From Flavobacterium gawalongense (lineage in GTDB: Bacteria > Bacteroidota > Bacteroidia > Flavobacteriales > Flavobacteriaceae): DNA of 64,000 nt. Position numbers and translations under genes: made by a program. Location of the stretch: positions 62,001 through 126,000 of the forward strand of contig NZ_VJZP01000006.1 in NCBI RefSeq assembly GCF_007097265.1, written 5' to 3'. Shown here piece after piece: positions 35,949-45,399 of this stretch (positions are counted from its first letter, which is position 1; each line of letters begins with the position of its first letter). Under the pieces are notes generated by a model that saw only the letters and a list, made by a program, of their open reading frames with translations, was not told the DNA's origin and made no database searches.

Positions 35949-37433
35949 ATGTACTATATAGGTTATGATATAGGAAGTTCATCAGTTAAAGTAGCCCTGG
36001 TAGATGCTGTTACAGGAGAGAAATTAATAGCAATACATGAGCCATCAGACGAAATGCCTATAATTGCTTTTCATAAAGAGTGGGCAGAGCAAGATCCAGA
36101 ACTTTGGTGGCAACACGTTTGTACTGCTACCAGACGAGCTATCAAAGAAGCAAATGTAGATGCCTCTAACATAACAGGTATTGGAATATCTTACCAAATG
36201 CATGGGCTAGTTGTTGTCGATAAAGAAGGAAAGGCGTTACGCAATGCAATAATATGGTGTGATAGTAGGGCGGTAACAATCGGAGATCAAGCCTTTACTG
36301 AATTAGGAGAGCAAAAATGCGCTACTCATTTAATGAACTCTCCAGGAAATTTTACGGTTTCTAAATTGAAATGGGTTAAAGAAAATGAGCCTGTTATTTA
36401 TGATAAAATTTATAAATTCATGCTTCCGGGCGATTTCATTGCGTATAAATTGACAGGAGAAATCGCCACAACTAAAAATGGCTTGTCTGAAGGAATACTT
36501 TGGGATTTTAAAGAAAATAAAGTGGCCAATTGGTTATTAGATTATTATGGGATTGATGAGTCCTTAACTCCAAACATTGTAACTAATTTTACTAATCAAG
36601 GATTTTTACATGCTCAAGCTTCAAATGAATCCGGACTTCCTATCGGTATTCCGGTGGTTTATAGAGCGGGAGATCAGTCTAATAATGCATTGTCCTTAAA
36701 CATATTCAAACCTGGAGAAGTTGCCGCTACAGGAGGTACTTCGGGGGTTTTATATGCTATAACGGATCAATTAGACTCAAAAGAAACTTCTAGAGTAAAC
36801 AGTTTTGTTCATGTGAATTATACCAATGAAAAACCAATTGTAGGGAAGTTATTGTGTATCAATGGTGCTGGAATTCAATACCGTTGGTTGCGTAATCATA
36901 GTGGGTTAGATTCGTATGAAAATATGAATAGAAAAGCATCTAAAGTGCCTGTTGGTTCGGACGGTGTTGTAATTATTCCTTTTGGAAATGGTGCTGAGCG
37001 CATGCTGAATAACAAAAATGTAGGAACTCATTTCTTGAATTTGAATTTAAACAAACACAGTCATGGTCATCTATACAGAGCAGCTTTAGAAGGAATTGCT
37101 TTTTCATTTGTATATGGAATGGAAATTTTGAAAAAGGATAATACAGTAATAAATGTTATTCGGGCTGGTAATGACAATTTGTTTCGTTCGGAAATTTTTT
37201 CAAATACGGTGGCCACACTTATTGGGCATGAAATAGAAATCTATAACACAACAGGTTCTGTTGGAGCAGCTAGAGCGGTGGGACTTATTGACGGTAATTT
37301 TGAAAAATTTGGAGAGAGTATAATCAAAAACGATCATGTAATGACCTATATGCCTTTAAAAAACAAGGAGCATTATTTAGAAGCTTATGAGAATTGGAAA
37401 AATGAATTAGAATTAATACTAACAAAAAAATAA
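35949..37433 (+). CDS. xylB: Xylulokinase (FGGY family)
   Basis: 494 residues. FGGY kinase signatures: N-terminal phosphate-binding [17 protein letters not shown], substrate-loop [13 protein letters not shown] and [21 protein letters not shown] with the catalytic Asp, [11 protein letters not shown], and the C-terminal [11 protein letters not shown]. Immediately followed (7 bp) by xylose isomerase, which supports xylulose as the substrate. Cytoplasmic; makes D-xylulose-5-phosphate for the pentose phosphate pathway. Its promoter element is shared with extracellular enzymes of the locus, which indicates joint induction. Confidence 0.95.
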   Translation: MYYIGYDIGSSSVKVALVDAVTGEKLIAIHEPSDEMPIIAFHKEWAEQDPELWWQHVCTATRRAIKEANVDASNITGIGISYQMHGLVVVDKEGKALRNAIIWCDSRAVTIGDQAFTELGEQKCATHLMNSPGNFTVSKLKWVKENEPVIYDKIYKFMLPGDFIAYKLTGEIATTKNGLSEGILWDFKENKVANWLLDYYGIDESLTPNIVTNFTNQGFLHAQASNESGLPIGIPVVYRAGDQSNNALSLNIFKPGEVAATGGTSGVLYAITDQLDSKETSRVNSFVHVNYTNEKPIVGKLLCINGAGIQYRWLRNHSGLDSYENMNRKASKVPVGSDGVVIIPFGNGAERMLNNKNVGTHFLNLNLNKHSHGHLYRAALEGIAFSFVYGMEILKKDNTVINVIRAGNDNLFRSEIFSNTVATLIGHEIEIYNTTGSVGAARAVGLIDGNFEKFGESIIKNDHVMTYMPLKNKEHYLEAYENWKNELELILTKK

Positions 37434-37440
37434 CAACCAG

Positions 37441-38766
37441 ATGATAGTTTTAGGAAACAAAGAGTATTACAAAGGAATTGGTAAAATTAACTTTGAAGGA
37501 AAGGATTCGGATAATCCTTTGGCATTTAAATATTATAATCCAGATCAGATAGTTGCAGGTAAAACTATGCGCGAACATTTTAGATTTGCGATCGCTTATT
37601 GGCATACCTTCTGTGGTCAAGGGTCAGATCCATTTGGACCAGGAACGCAAAATTTCGCTTGGGATCAATCTACTGATCCTATTCAAGCAGCAAAAGATAA
37701 GGCAGATGCAGCATTTGAATTTATTAGTAAAATGGGTTTTGATTATTTCTGTTTTCATGATTATGATTTAATTCAAGAAGGACCAACATTTGCTGAATCA
37801 GAAAGAAGATTAGCAACTATTACGGAATATCTAAAAGAGAAAAAAGCAGCTTCAGGAATTAAGCTACTTTGGGGAACTGCGAATTGTTTTTCTAACCCTC
37901 GTTATATGAATGGTGCAGCTACAAATCCTGATTTTAATGTTCTGGCTAGGGCTGGAGGTCAAGTTAAATTGGCTTTAGATGCTACTATTGCATTAGATGG
38001 AGAAAATTATGTTTTTTGGGGAGGACGTGAAGGATACATGACTTTACTAAACACGGATATGGGAAGAGAATTAGACCATATGGGGCAGTTTTTGACACAA
38101 GCGAGAGATTATGCAAGAGCACAAGGTTTTAAAGGAACTTTTTTTATAGAACCTAAGCCTATGGAGCCATCTAAACATCAATATGATTTTGATTGTGCTA
38201 CTGCTATTGGTTTTTTACGTGAGTATGGATTAGAAAAAGATTTCAAAATGAATATCGAAGTAAATCATGCCACATTAGCTCAGCATACTTTTCAACATGA
38301 ACTGGAAGTTGCGGCAAAAGCGGGCATGCTAGGAAGTGTGGATGCTAATAGAGGAGATTATCAAAATGGTTGGGATACGGATCAATTCCCAAATAATATC
38401 CAAGAAATAACAGAAGCTATGTTGGTTTTCTTAAAAGCAGGCGGTCTTCAAGGTGGTGGAGTAAATTTTGATGCAAAATTGAGAAGAAATTCTACCGATA
38501 TGGAAGATATTTTCCTAGCGCACATTGGTGGAGCAGATACATTTGCTAGAGCATTGCTTACTGCGGATAAAATTATTGCTTCTTCGCCTTATGATAGTTT
38601 AAGAAAACAGCGCTATAGTTCTTTTGACTCTGGAAAAGGGAAAGCATTTGAAGAAGGAAAATTAAGCCTGACAGATTTGTATAAAATTGCACAACAAAAT
38701 GGGGAGTTATCATTGCAAAGTGGTAAACAAGAACTTTTTGAAAATATTATTAATCAATATATATAG
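37441..38766 (+). CDS. xylA: Xylose isomerase
   Basis: 441 residues, the length of class II xylose isomerases. Active-site motifs are complete: FCFHDYDLI (catalytic His and Asp, around 105), WGGREGY, metal ligands in [15 protein letters not shown] (around 237), [19 protein letters not shown] and GWDTDQFP (around 305-318). Converts D-xylose to D-xylulose; the product is used by XylB encoded just upstream. The order xylB-xylA with a Nudix regulator behind is typical of Bacteroidota pentose operons. Confidence 0.97.
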   Translation: MIVLGNKEYYKGIGKINFEGKDSDNPLAFKYYNPDQIVAGKTMREHFRFAIAYWHTFCGQGSDPFGPGTQNFAWDQSTDPIQAAKDKADAAFEFISKMGFDYFCFHDYDLIQEGPTFAESERRLATITEYLKEKKAASGIKLLWGTANCFSNPRYMNGAATNPDFNVLARAGGQVKLALDATIALDGENYVFWGGREGYMTLLNTDMGRELDHMGQFLTQARDYARAQGFKGTFFIEPKPMEPSKHQYDFDCATAIGFLREYGLEKDFKMNIEVNHATLAQHTFQHELEVAAKAGMLGSVDANRGDYQNGWDTDQFPNNIQEITEAMLVFLKAGGLQGGGVNFDAKLRRNSTDMEDIFLAHIGGADTFARALLTADKIIASSPYDSLRKQRYSSFDSGKGKAFEEGKLSLTDLYKIAQQNGELSLQSGKQELFENIINQYI

Positions 38767-38807
38767 TTTGTAGCCTAAAATGGGGTTTGTTTTTGGTTAG
38801 TAGTGTG

Positions 38808-38879
38808 ATGGAACAAAAAATAGTATTGAAATAATTTGTGTAGCTAAAAACTACGTTTCAATATGTTTTTTTGTTCCAT
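38808..38879. promoter_or_regulatory. Large inverted repeat between xylA and the Nudix regulator
   Basis: Outer arms ATGGAACAAAAAA (38808-38820) and TTTTTTGTTCCAT (38867-38879) are perfect complements; next inward TTGAAA / TTTCAA, and in the centre GTAG / CTAC around a 7-nt loop. It may be the xylA terminator, an operator for the Nudix regulator, or both. It covers the ATG at 38863, which weakens that start. Confidence 0.6.
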
Positions 38880-38919
38880 TTCAGATAATAATCCATTAAA
38901 AACAGTAAAGGAATCAGTT

Positions 38920-39585
38920 ATGAATGAAATAACTATTGATTGTGTAATATTTGGTTTTGATAGAGGAAGTCTCGAAGTACTTTTAGTGGAGCAAGGAGAA
39001 GGTACCGGTATGATAAAATGGGGGCTTCCATCTGGTCTCATTAAAAGGGAGGAAAGTACTGATAATGCTGCACATAGATTATTAGAAGAGTTTAGAATGT
39101 TTGACAATATATTTTTAGAGCAGTTGAAGGCTTTTGGAGATCCCAATCGTTTTCCATTAAGGCGAGTTATTACCATAGGTTATTATGCTTTAGTAAATCG
39201 AGAAAAATATAATGTAAATGCTAGTTTTACCACTTCACATGCGAAGTGGTATAAAATTAAGGATATACCGGATTTAATTTACGATCACAATGAAATTTTA
39301 GCTTTTAGCTTAAAGCAGTTGCGTAATCGGGTTCGTCAGGCTCCTATAGGTTTTAATCTTTTACCTGAAAAATTTACATTATTGGAACTTTTGCATCTTT
39401 ACGAAGAGATTCTGGGTGTAGCAACAGATAAATCTAATTTTCGCAGAAAGATTTTAAGCAAGAAGTTATTGCTTCCCTTGGATGAAGAACAACAAAATGT
39501 TTCCCATCGGGCTGCAAAGTTGTACAAATTTGATTCTAAAGTTTATGAAAAATTGACTCAAAAAGGATTTAGTTTTGATTTTTAA
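38920..39585 (+). CDS. Nudix-domain transcriptional regulator (NrtR/AraR-like)
   Basis: 221 residues from ATG 38920, preceded by AAAGGA at a suitable distance; an ATG at 38863 would add 19 residues but lies in a hairpin. N-terminal Nudix-like domain (TIDCVIFGFD, WGLPSGLIKREESTDNAAHRLLEEF, where the hydrolase box GX5EX7REUXEEXGU has lost key Glu residues), then a C-terminal winged helix (PEKFTLLELLHLYEEILG, NFRRKILSKKLLLPL). This is the Nudix-related regulator family of which Bacteroides AraR (arabinose) is the known example. Next to xylBA it probably senses a pentose or its phosphate. Confidence 0.87.
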   Translation: MNEITIDCVIFGFDRGSLEVLLVEQGEGTGMIKWGLPSGLIKREESTDNAAHRLLEEFRMFDNIFLEQLKAFGDPNRFPLRRVITIGYYALVNREKYNVNASFTTSHAKWYKIKDIPDLIYDHNEILAFSLKQLRNRVRQAPIGFNLLPEKFTLLELLHLYEEILGVATDKSNFRRKILSKKLLLPLDEEQQNVSHRAAKLYKFDSKVYEKLTQKGFSFDF

Positions 39586-40003
39586 TTAAGAAATCAATAT
39601 AAAAACCTTTCGGTTCTGAAAATGTAAATAGTTAAAACAAACTTGATTTAGCTTCTGGTGTAAATATCTTATAAAATAAAAAATGTTTTAAAGGATTGCT
39701 AAATATTAAAATTCATATTCTTTTAGTTAAAGAAAAACAATATTTATTAAAAAAATAGATAAGGATATGAAGAGCTTTAAGTTCCGAAGGATACTTACTC
39801 AGCTTAATGTTTTAAGGCAAGAAAGGAGACCCTATCAGGATAATTTTGGAACTTATTGTTTTTTGATAATATAGCGAAGTGCTGACTATTTCGTAAAAAT
39901 TGGTTTGATTGGCATTAGTAGTGTTTTTTTAAGTTTCCGTACTCAATTTTACTTTATTAATATTAAAAAAGGTTTTATGACTGGAAAGTGGTGGTCAATT
40001 TGA
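39586..40003. other. Gene-free stretch, likely mobile-element debris
   Basis: No intact gene. A 35-codon frame at 39767-39874 (MKSFKFRRILTQLN...) is unrecognised. The segment near 39978-40005 (CTGGAAAGTGGTGGTCAATT then TGACCG) resembles the terminal sequences of Bacteroidota IS21-type elements, which often carry GGTCAATTTGA motifs; support is weak. Confidence 0.3.
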
Positions 40004-40942
40004 CCGTTTTTTCCATTTAATAGGGGCGGTAATAGCGCAATCGAAAGAATACTTGCAAATCCTATTTATGCAGGGTTATTACATGTTGAGGCTTTTAAAG
40101 AACACCCTGGAGGACTTTTTCCGGGGATACATGAGCCTATAATTGATATTACAACATGGCAGATGGTACAACGTAAAATGAAAAAGCCTGAAAAAGTAAA
40201 AACGGTAATAGACGACGAAATTCCTTTAAGAGGAATATTAAAATGTCATTGTGGCAATATTTTAACTGGTGCTCCTTCTCGTGGTAAATCGGGGAAATAT
40301 TTCTATTATTATAAATGTAGATGTCCCAAGCATAATAATATAAGTGCACTTAAAGCACACACTCAATTACTAGGTGCTTTTGAATTGATGAGCATTTCGG
40401 ATAAAATGCTAAAGGACATTAAGAATAGCTGCACTTTGTCAATAGAAAAGGAGATTAAAAGTAATGGTGAAAAGGTGATACTTAAAAAGGAGGAACTGGT
40501 AGATGTAGAAGCAAAGTTATATACACTTGAGGAAAAGTGGATCAGTAACGAAATTTCAAGAGAAACATACAACAGATGGTACGCTACCTATAATTACTCT
40601 TCTTTAAATCTAAAAGGAGCGATTGAACGGCTGAGTACCAATGTAGGGGACGTATATAAAATCTTGCAGAAAAATATGGATTTACTTACCGACATACCTT
40701 ATGTTTATACTAAATCGACAACTCTGCAAAAAAGGGAATTTATAAGTATGGTGTTCGACACCAACTTATACTATGAAGAAGGGGTGTATCGAACACCTAC
40801 TATGTCAAGTATATTTTCTCGTAATTACCTGTTAATGAGAGATGAATGGTGTCTTATTTATGAAAAAAAACGGGATGATTTGTTAATCATCCCGTCGAGT
40901 GGAGTCGCCGAGAATCGAACCCGGGTCCAAACAAGCAACTAA
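40004..40942 (+). pseudogene. 5'-truncated serine site-specific recombinase
   Basis: The frame is open from 40004 after an in-frame TGA, with no ATG until 40163. It begins in the recombinase domain (NSAIERILANPIYAGLLH, then HEPIIDITTWQMVQRKM), followed by the zinc beta-ribbon (RGILKCHCGNILTGAPSRG ... YYKCRCPKH, four Cys), a coiled-coil (about residues 115-190) and a C-terminal tail. The N-terminal resolvase catalytic domain with its nucleophile Ser is absent. The last 25 or so codons read across the ssrA terminator and into the 3' end of the tmRNA on the other strand (GVAENRTRVQT), so the natural end is lost or was built from the integration site. It indicates an element once integrated at ssrA. 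Confidence 0.85.
40863..40893 (-). terminator. ssrA terminator
   Basis: On the minus strand CGGGATGATT, a 4-nt loop, AATCATCCCG and then eight T. It starts about 8 bp after the tmRNA acceptor stem. Confidence 0.92.
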
Positions 40943-41293
40943 AAGGCTTTCTACGCGTTTATTTCCTGATTAGATTTTCGATATTGTGCTTGGCCAGAAA
41001 CAGCCACACGATACTTATCTTCTTAATTTCGAAATCCACCCGAAGCTTATGGAAATCTAGGTTTATTTTTACGGTTCCCCTAAATTGACCGCCACAAACC
41101 AAGGCTTTCAAGGAGAATCCAGCTTTCCTATCTGATAGGAACGTGGCTTAATCGTACTATAATTCGGATTATGCAGCTAAAGCGTAGTTATTTTCGCCGT
41201 GTAAAAGTGTAAGATCTTATATTTACGAGCAAGGTCTCAATGCTCGACGTGCTTACTTATCAATTCGACTTGCTGTCAAAACCAGTCGACCCC
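40900..41293 (-). ncRNA. ssrA: Transfer-messenger RNA (tmRNA)
   Basis: About 394 nt on the minus strand. The 5' end GGGGTCGACTGGTTTTGACAG (shortened here) and the 3' end GGTTCGATTCTCGGCGACTCC A pair as the tRNA-like acceptor stem (GGGGTCG with CGACTCC, one G-T pair). The T-arm GGTTCGATTC is present. A tag reading frame at 41198-41169 encodes GENNYALAA and a stop. After the discriminator A the genome has CTC, so the CCA end must be added after transcription. tmRNA with SmpB rescues stalled ribosomes. A TACATTTG box at 41340-41333 (minus) is its likely promoter. Confidence 0.97.
41169..41198 (-). other. tmRNA proteolysis-tag reading frame
   Basis: GGC GAA AAT AAC TAC then GCT TTA GCT GCA TAA, giving GENNYALAA. 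The ALAA end is the usual degron for ClpXP-type proteases. Confidence 0.95.
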
Positions 41294-41332
41294 TTTTTTA
41301 TTTCAAAATTCAAAATATGAATTTTGAGTTTG

Positions 41333-41340
41333 CAAATGTA
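41333..41340 (-). promoter_or_regulatory. Candidate ssrA -7 box
   Basis: TACATTTG on the minus strand, 40 bp upstream of the mature tmRNA 5' end, which leaves room for a short leader removed by RNase P. Confidence 0.6.
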
Positions 41341-41403
41341 CAATTTTAAACTTGAATTAGTACTGCTAAACTCTCAACTCTATTACAAAAATCATTCCCT
41401 TTT

Positions 41404-42609
41404 TTATTCGTCTTTTATTCTGAACGGATAATCACCAAATAAAACAGCCAATTTCCTAACATCGTATGTTTTTCGGGTAAATTTATTGGATAGTGCTATA
41501 ATGGTAACACTCTCTTTTCTCAAGGTGATGTAGGATGACGTATTGCCATGCCACCAACCGTTGTGAAAATAAAAATTTTGTCCCGTATCCCAATTGACCA
41601 TCCGAATACCAAGACCATAATTTTTAGTCCCTTTACGCTCATTGCTGTATCCTTTATATACTTGACTTTGCAGCTTTGGTGTTAAAAAAGAAGAACTATT
41701 TCTGGCTCTGTCAAATTTCAATAAATCCCGTGGTGTGGAATAGATATTTTTATCACCATAAACCGCATCTAAATAATCCTTGCCAATTTCAACTTTATTT
41801 CCTTTATAAGAGGTAACTGCTGTGTCTTTATCTCTTTCATAATCAAAAACATAGGTATTTTTCATCCCAAGTGGTTCAAAAATGATTTGTTTCATGGCAT
41901 CTTTGTAAGGGAGTTTTGTTACTTTTTCAATTATTAATGCCAACATGGCATAATTAGTATTACAGTAGCTAAAACGGGTATCGGTTTTGAATTCTAAACC
42001 AATATCCTTAGTTGCCATAATAGTCAGGATATCTTGATTGGTAAGTATGTTGTGTCTGTCCCAAATCAATTTATCACGATCTGTAAAATAGGCATAATTA
42101 CGCATCCCACTTCTGTGATTCAGCAATGTTTTGATAGTTACATCCGGATAAGGAAACTCTTTCAAGATGGTATTTACTTTTTGATCTAAATCTATTCTTT
42201 TGGCATTTACTAATTTTAAGATAGCCGTTGCGGTAATGACTTTACTCACTGATGCAATATGTAGCGGTGTCGATTTAGTAATTAATGTTTTATTCCTAAA
42301 ATTAGAGTAGCCTTCATATTTTTCATAAATAATTTGGCCGTTTTTAGCTACCAGAAAACTACCGTTAGCACTATTATTGGACCAATTTTTATTGTAAAAA
42401 GCATCAACAGCCCTTTTTTTAGTATCGATGTATTCAGCAGTTAGTTTAGGAAGATCATTTATTAAAGGTTTCATCTTAGGCAATGTACTCTTTGGGAGTT
42501 GGGCATCACTTAATTCTGTTTTCTTTTTCTCTTTGGTACAAGAACTCAAAACGATTATCAAGATGAGTATTTGTAGTATATTTGCTTTTTTTATAAATTT
42601 CATTTTCAT
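41404..42609 (-). CDS. Beta-lactamase-family serine hydrolase, lipoprotein
   Basis: 401 residues from ATG 42609 (an earlier in-frame start is unlikely because it precedes the signal peptide). Lipoprotein signal with the lipobox in IVLSSCTKE. Beta-lactamase/class C-like fold: SxxK in IASVSKVITA (around 118, nucleophile Ser and Lys), YxN-type motif YCNTNYAML (around 205) and a late HNGWWHGN (around 365) in place of KTG. Such proteins are esterases, D-peptidases or of unknown substrate; a true antibiotic beta-lactamase is unlikely. It stands alone next to ssrA and does not appear to be part of the PULs. Confidence 0.87.
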   Translation of the reverse strand: MKMKFIKKANILQILILIIVLSSCTKEKKKTELSDAQLPKSTLPKMKPLINDLPKLTAEYIDTKKRAVDAFYNKNWSNNSANGSFLVAKNGQIIYEKYEGYSNFRNKTLITKSTPLHIASVSKVITATAILKLVNAKRIDLDQKVNTILKEFPYPDVTIKTLLNHRSGMRNYAYFTDRDKLIWDRHNILTNQDILTIMATKDIGLEFKTDTRFSYCNTNYAMLALIIEKVTKLPYKDAMKQIIFEPLGMKNTYVFDYERDKDTAVTSYKGNKVEIGKDYLDAVYGDKNIYSTPRDLLKFDRARNSSSFLTPKLQSQVYKGYSNERKGTKNYGLGIRMVNWDTGQNFYFHNGWWHGNTSSYITLRKESVTIIALSNKFTRKTYDVRKLAVLFGDYPFRIKDE

Positions 42610-42788
42610 AGTGCTAGAAAGACAAATATATAGAATCAATCCCTTTTGATTCCTCTTTTTTCCGAAACCTTAACACTATTTTATCAACGTTTTATAAATG
42701 CTGTTTTGTATCATTTTGGACATCAGCTTTTAATGGCTTATGACTTGTAAAATTATTTAAAAAAGAAAGCCAATTTATTTAAAATTGT

Positions 42789-42796
42789 TATATTTG
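42789..42796 (+). promoter_or_regulatory. Candidate -7 box of the dehydrogenase gene
   Basis: TATATTTG, 46 bp before the ATG at 42843. A clear -33 TTG is not seen at the standard distance. Confidence 0.45.
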
Positions 42797-42842
42797 TAAC
42801 AAATAATACAAAATAAGTTATATTAATATAAAAGTACAGAAA

Positions 42843-44045
42843 ATGAAATTCGGAATTATAAAAGAAAGAAAAAACCCACCAGACAGAAGAGTTGTTTTTT
42901 CACCAGATGAATTGGCAAGATTAAAACAGCTTTATCAGGGAGTTTCTATAAAAGTGGAACATTCCGATATTCGAATTTTTACAGATGAGGAATATAAAAA
43001 ACTTGGGATTGAAGTTACAAATGACATCAGTGATTGTGATGTTTTATTTGGTGTAAAAGAAATTCCTGTGGAAGACTTAATCCCTAATAAAGCGTATTTC
43101 TTTTTTTCGCATACCATAAAAAAACAACCATACAACAGAAAATTGTTGCAAGCCATACTCGAAAAAAACATTGATTTATACGATCATGAAACCATCGTGG
43201 ATTCCCATAATCGCAGGTTAATTGGTTTTGGACGCTATGCCGGAATTGTAGGGGTTTATAACAGTATTCGCGCTTTTGGAATAAAATTCGAATTGTTCAA
43301 ATTGCCAAAGGCAGATACACTTTCTGGTAAAGAAGCACTAATCGCTCATTTAAAACGATTGATATTGCCGCCTTTAAAATTTGTGATTACGGGTACCGGA
43401 AAAGTGGGTAATGGAGCAAAAGAAGTTCTGGATGCTATAAAAGTAAAGGAAGTTTCGGTTGAAAATTATTTGACAAAGAATTATTCACAACCCGTTTATA
43501 CTCAAATTGATGTTTTAGAATACAACAAACGTAAAGATGGGAAGATATTGGATTTTAAAGATTTTTATACTAATCCACAAGATTACGTATCCAATTTTGA
43601 ACGATTTACTAAAGTTTCCGATATCTATATTACAGGGCATTTTTATGCCAATGAAGCTCCGGTTATTCTTACACGCGAAATGCTGCAGTCGAAAGATTGC
43701 AAAATTAAAGTCGTTGCGGATATTTCTTGTGATGTCAATGGTCCAATAGCCTGTACGCAAAGAGCATCAACAATTGCGGAACCTTTATATGGATATTTGC
43801 CCAGTGAAAATAAAGAAGTTGATATCTTTCATCCCGCTGCAATTGTTGTAATGGCAGTTGATAATTTACCATGCGAATTGCCAAAGGATGCCAGTATAGG
43901 TTTTGGTGAAATGTTTATGGAGCATGTAATACCTGCTTTTTTCAATGGAGATGCTGATGGTATTCTTCAAAGAGCCAAGATAACCGAAAAAGGAAAATTG
44001 ACTCCAAGATTTAGTTATTTGCAGGATTATGTAGATGCTGAATAA
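42843..44045 (+). CDS. NAD(P)-dependent oxidoreductase, saccharopine/alanine dehydrogenase-like
   Basis: 400 residues. N-terminal AlaDH/PNT-type domain (KFGIIKERKNPPDRRVVFSP, DVLFGVKEIPVEDL, YFFFSHTIKKQPYNRKLL) and a Rossmann NAD-binding domain with VITGTGKVGNGAKEVLDAI (around 180-198). The C-terminal part has VVADISCDVNGPIACT and DIFHPAAIVVMAVDNLPCELP, typical of the lysine-forming saccharopine dehydrogenase and bifunctional LKR/SDH family. The usual annotation in Flavobacteria is saccharopine dehydrogenase or alanine dehydrogenase; the substrate is not settled. It stands alone with its own terminator. Confidence 0.87.
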   Translation: MKFGIIKERKNPPDRRVVFSPDELARLKQLYQGVSIKVEHSDIRIFTDEEYKKLGIEVTNDISDCDVLFGVKEIPVEDLIPNKAYFFFSHTIKKQPYNRKLLQAILEKNIDLYDHETIVDSHNRRLIGFGRYAGIVGVYNSIRAFGIKFELFKLPKADTLSGKEALIAHLKRLILPPLKFVITGTGKVGNGAKEVLDAIKVKEVSVENYLTKNYSQPVYTQIDVLEYNKRKDGKILDFKDFYTNPQDYVSNFERFTKVSDIYITGHFYANEAPVILTREMLQSKDCKIKVVADISCDVNGPIACTQRASTIAEPLYGYLPSENKEVDIFHPAAIVVMAVDNLPCELPKDASIGFGEMFMEHVIPAFFNGDADGILQRAKITEKGKLTPRFSYLQDYVDAE

Positions 44046-44066
44046 AGAATATAATTTTTTAAGAAG

Positions 44067-44098
44067 AAACCGAGTTAGTGATAGCTCGGTTTTTTTTG
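44067..44098 (+). terminator. Terminator after the dehydrogenase gene
   Basis: Stem AAACCGAG / CTCGGTTT with a 10-nt loop and a run of T, 21 bp beyond the stop codon. Confidence 0.9.
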
Positions 44099-44273
44099 TG
44101 GAATTTTATAAATGAAACATGATTAATCTCATAAAACGGATTATTATTTCTGTATACCTTTGTTTTTCAAAATAAATCAATAAGATAATATTCATTTTTA
44201 TGAATGCCAAATTCATAAAGTAGTCATTCATTGATAAAAGTTTTTTGTAATATTACTACATAAATCAGTTGGA

Positions 44274-45344
44274 ATGAGAAAAATTAAATACAAGAAAGGA
44301 AGGAAACTGCAACCTTATAATTTGGAATATACTGGTATTCATAAAAATAAGGAGTCGGAAATGCAGTTGTTTGTATATGATAATTTAGATTTGATAGAAT
44401 ATGAAGATTTTAAAGTTTCCGATTTAGACAAATTTATCAATGTCCAAAAAACCAATTGGATTAACATACACGGATTAAATAATGTTGAGTGGTTGAAGTC
44501 TATTGGCGCTTATTTTAAAATAGATAATTTCATGTTAGCCGACATTTTGAATACGACGCGAAGAACTAAACTGGAAGAGTCTCAGGACAGTTTATTCTTT
44601 AATATAAAATCACTGTTACCTGCAGGAAATTCCGATAATATAAGTGTGGAGCAAATTAGTTTTTTGATAAAAGACGGCATTCTTGTTTCTTTTCAAGAAA
44701 AGCGAAGTGATTTTTTTACTCATATTAGAGAACGTATTCGAACACATTCAGGGATTGTCAGAACAAAAAAAGCCGATTATTTGTTGTACATTCTTTTGGA
44801 TGCCATCATGGAAAATTTCTACATAACCATAGAAAATGAAGAAGATAAGGTGGAAGAATTGATTAACCTTACCAAGGAAAGTGCGGATCCTTTAATTCTG
44901 GAAAGAATTGAAAAACACAGGGATAATTTTAATTTTCTGAAACGATCCATTATACCACTTCGGGATTCTTTGTACGATATTAAAAGCATAAAAGACGATA
45001 ATGTGTTTAATGCCATGGAAGCGGATAATTTTAGTTTTTTTACCCGATTGCATCAAAAGAGCTTAGAACTTTTAGAACAAATAGAATCTGATATGGGTTC
45101 ACTGGAGAGTGCTTCTAATTTCTTTTTCTCGGCACAAACCCATAAGATGAATGAGATTATGAAAACGCTGACTATTGTGTCGGCGATATTTATTCCGCTA
45201 ACTTTTATTGTGGGGGTTTATGGAATGAATTTTGAATATATGCCGGAGCTTAAACGGCACTATGGTTATCATACTGTTGTGGGCGCTATGTTTTTAATAG
45301 TAGTTGGGATGATTATTTATTTTAAAAAACGTCGTTGGTTTTAG
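44274..45344 (+). CDS. corA: CorA-type magnesium/cobalt transporter
   Basis: 356 residues. Long cytoplasmic N-terminal domain with acidic helices (DKVEELINLTKESADPLILE, KRSIIPLRDSLYDIKS), then two C-terminal membrane helices: IMKTLTIVSAIFIPLTFIVGVYGMNF (about 295-320) with the CorA signature YGMNF, and a second helix ending in a basic tail FKKRRWF. Forms a pentameric inner-membrane channel for divalent cations. Housekeeping; no link to neighbouring PULs. Confidence 0.96.
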   Translation: MRKIKYKKGRKLQPYNLEYTGIHKNKESEMQLFVYDNLDLIEYEDFKVSDLDKFINVQKTNWINIHGLNNVEWLKSIGAYFKIDNFMLADILNTTRRTKLEESQDSLFFNIKSLLPAGNSDNISVEQISFLIKDGILVSFQEKRSDFFTHIRERIRTHSGIVRTKKADYLLYILLDAIMENFYITIENEEDKVEELINLTKESADPLILERIEKHRDNFNFLKRSIIPLRDSLYDIKSIKDDNVFNAMEADNFSFFTRLHQKSLELLEQIESDMGSLESASNFFFSAQTHKMNEIMKTLTIVSAIFIPLTFIVGVYGMNFEYMPELKRHYGYHTVVGAMFLIVVGMIIYFKKRRWF

Positions 45345-45399
45345 TAATTAAAAATATAACTATCCGATTTATTTTGGAATTAAATTAAAAAATAAAAAA

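Noticed and set aside
39767..39874. 35-codon frame behind the Nudix regulator as a small protein gene
   Set aside because: No clear ribosome binding site and no recognisable feature; it lies in a stretch of probable mobile-element debris.
41404..42609. Antibiotic resistance beta-lactamase
   Set aside because: It has SxxK but the third motif is HNG-like, the protein is a lipoprotein of the general serine-hydrolase group, and nothing in the context suggests resistance.
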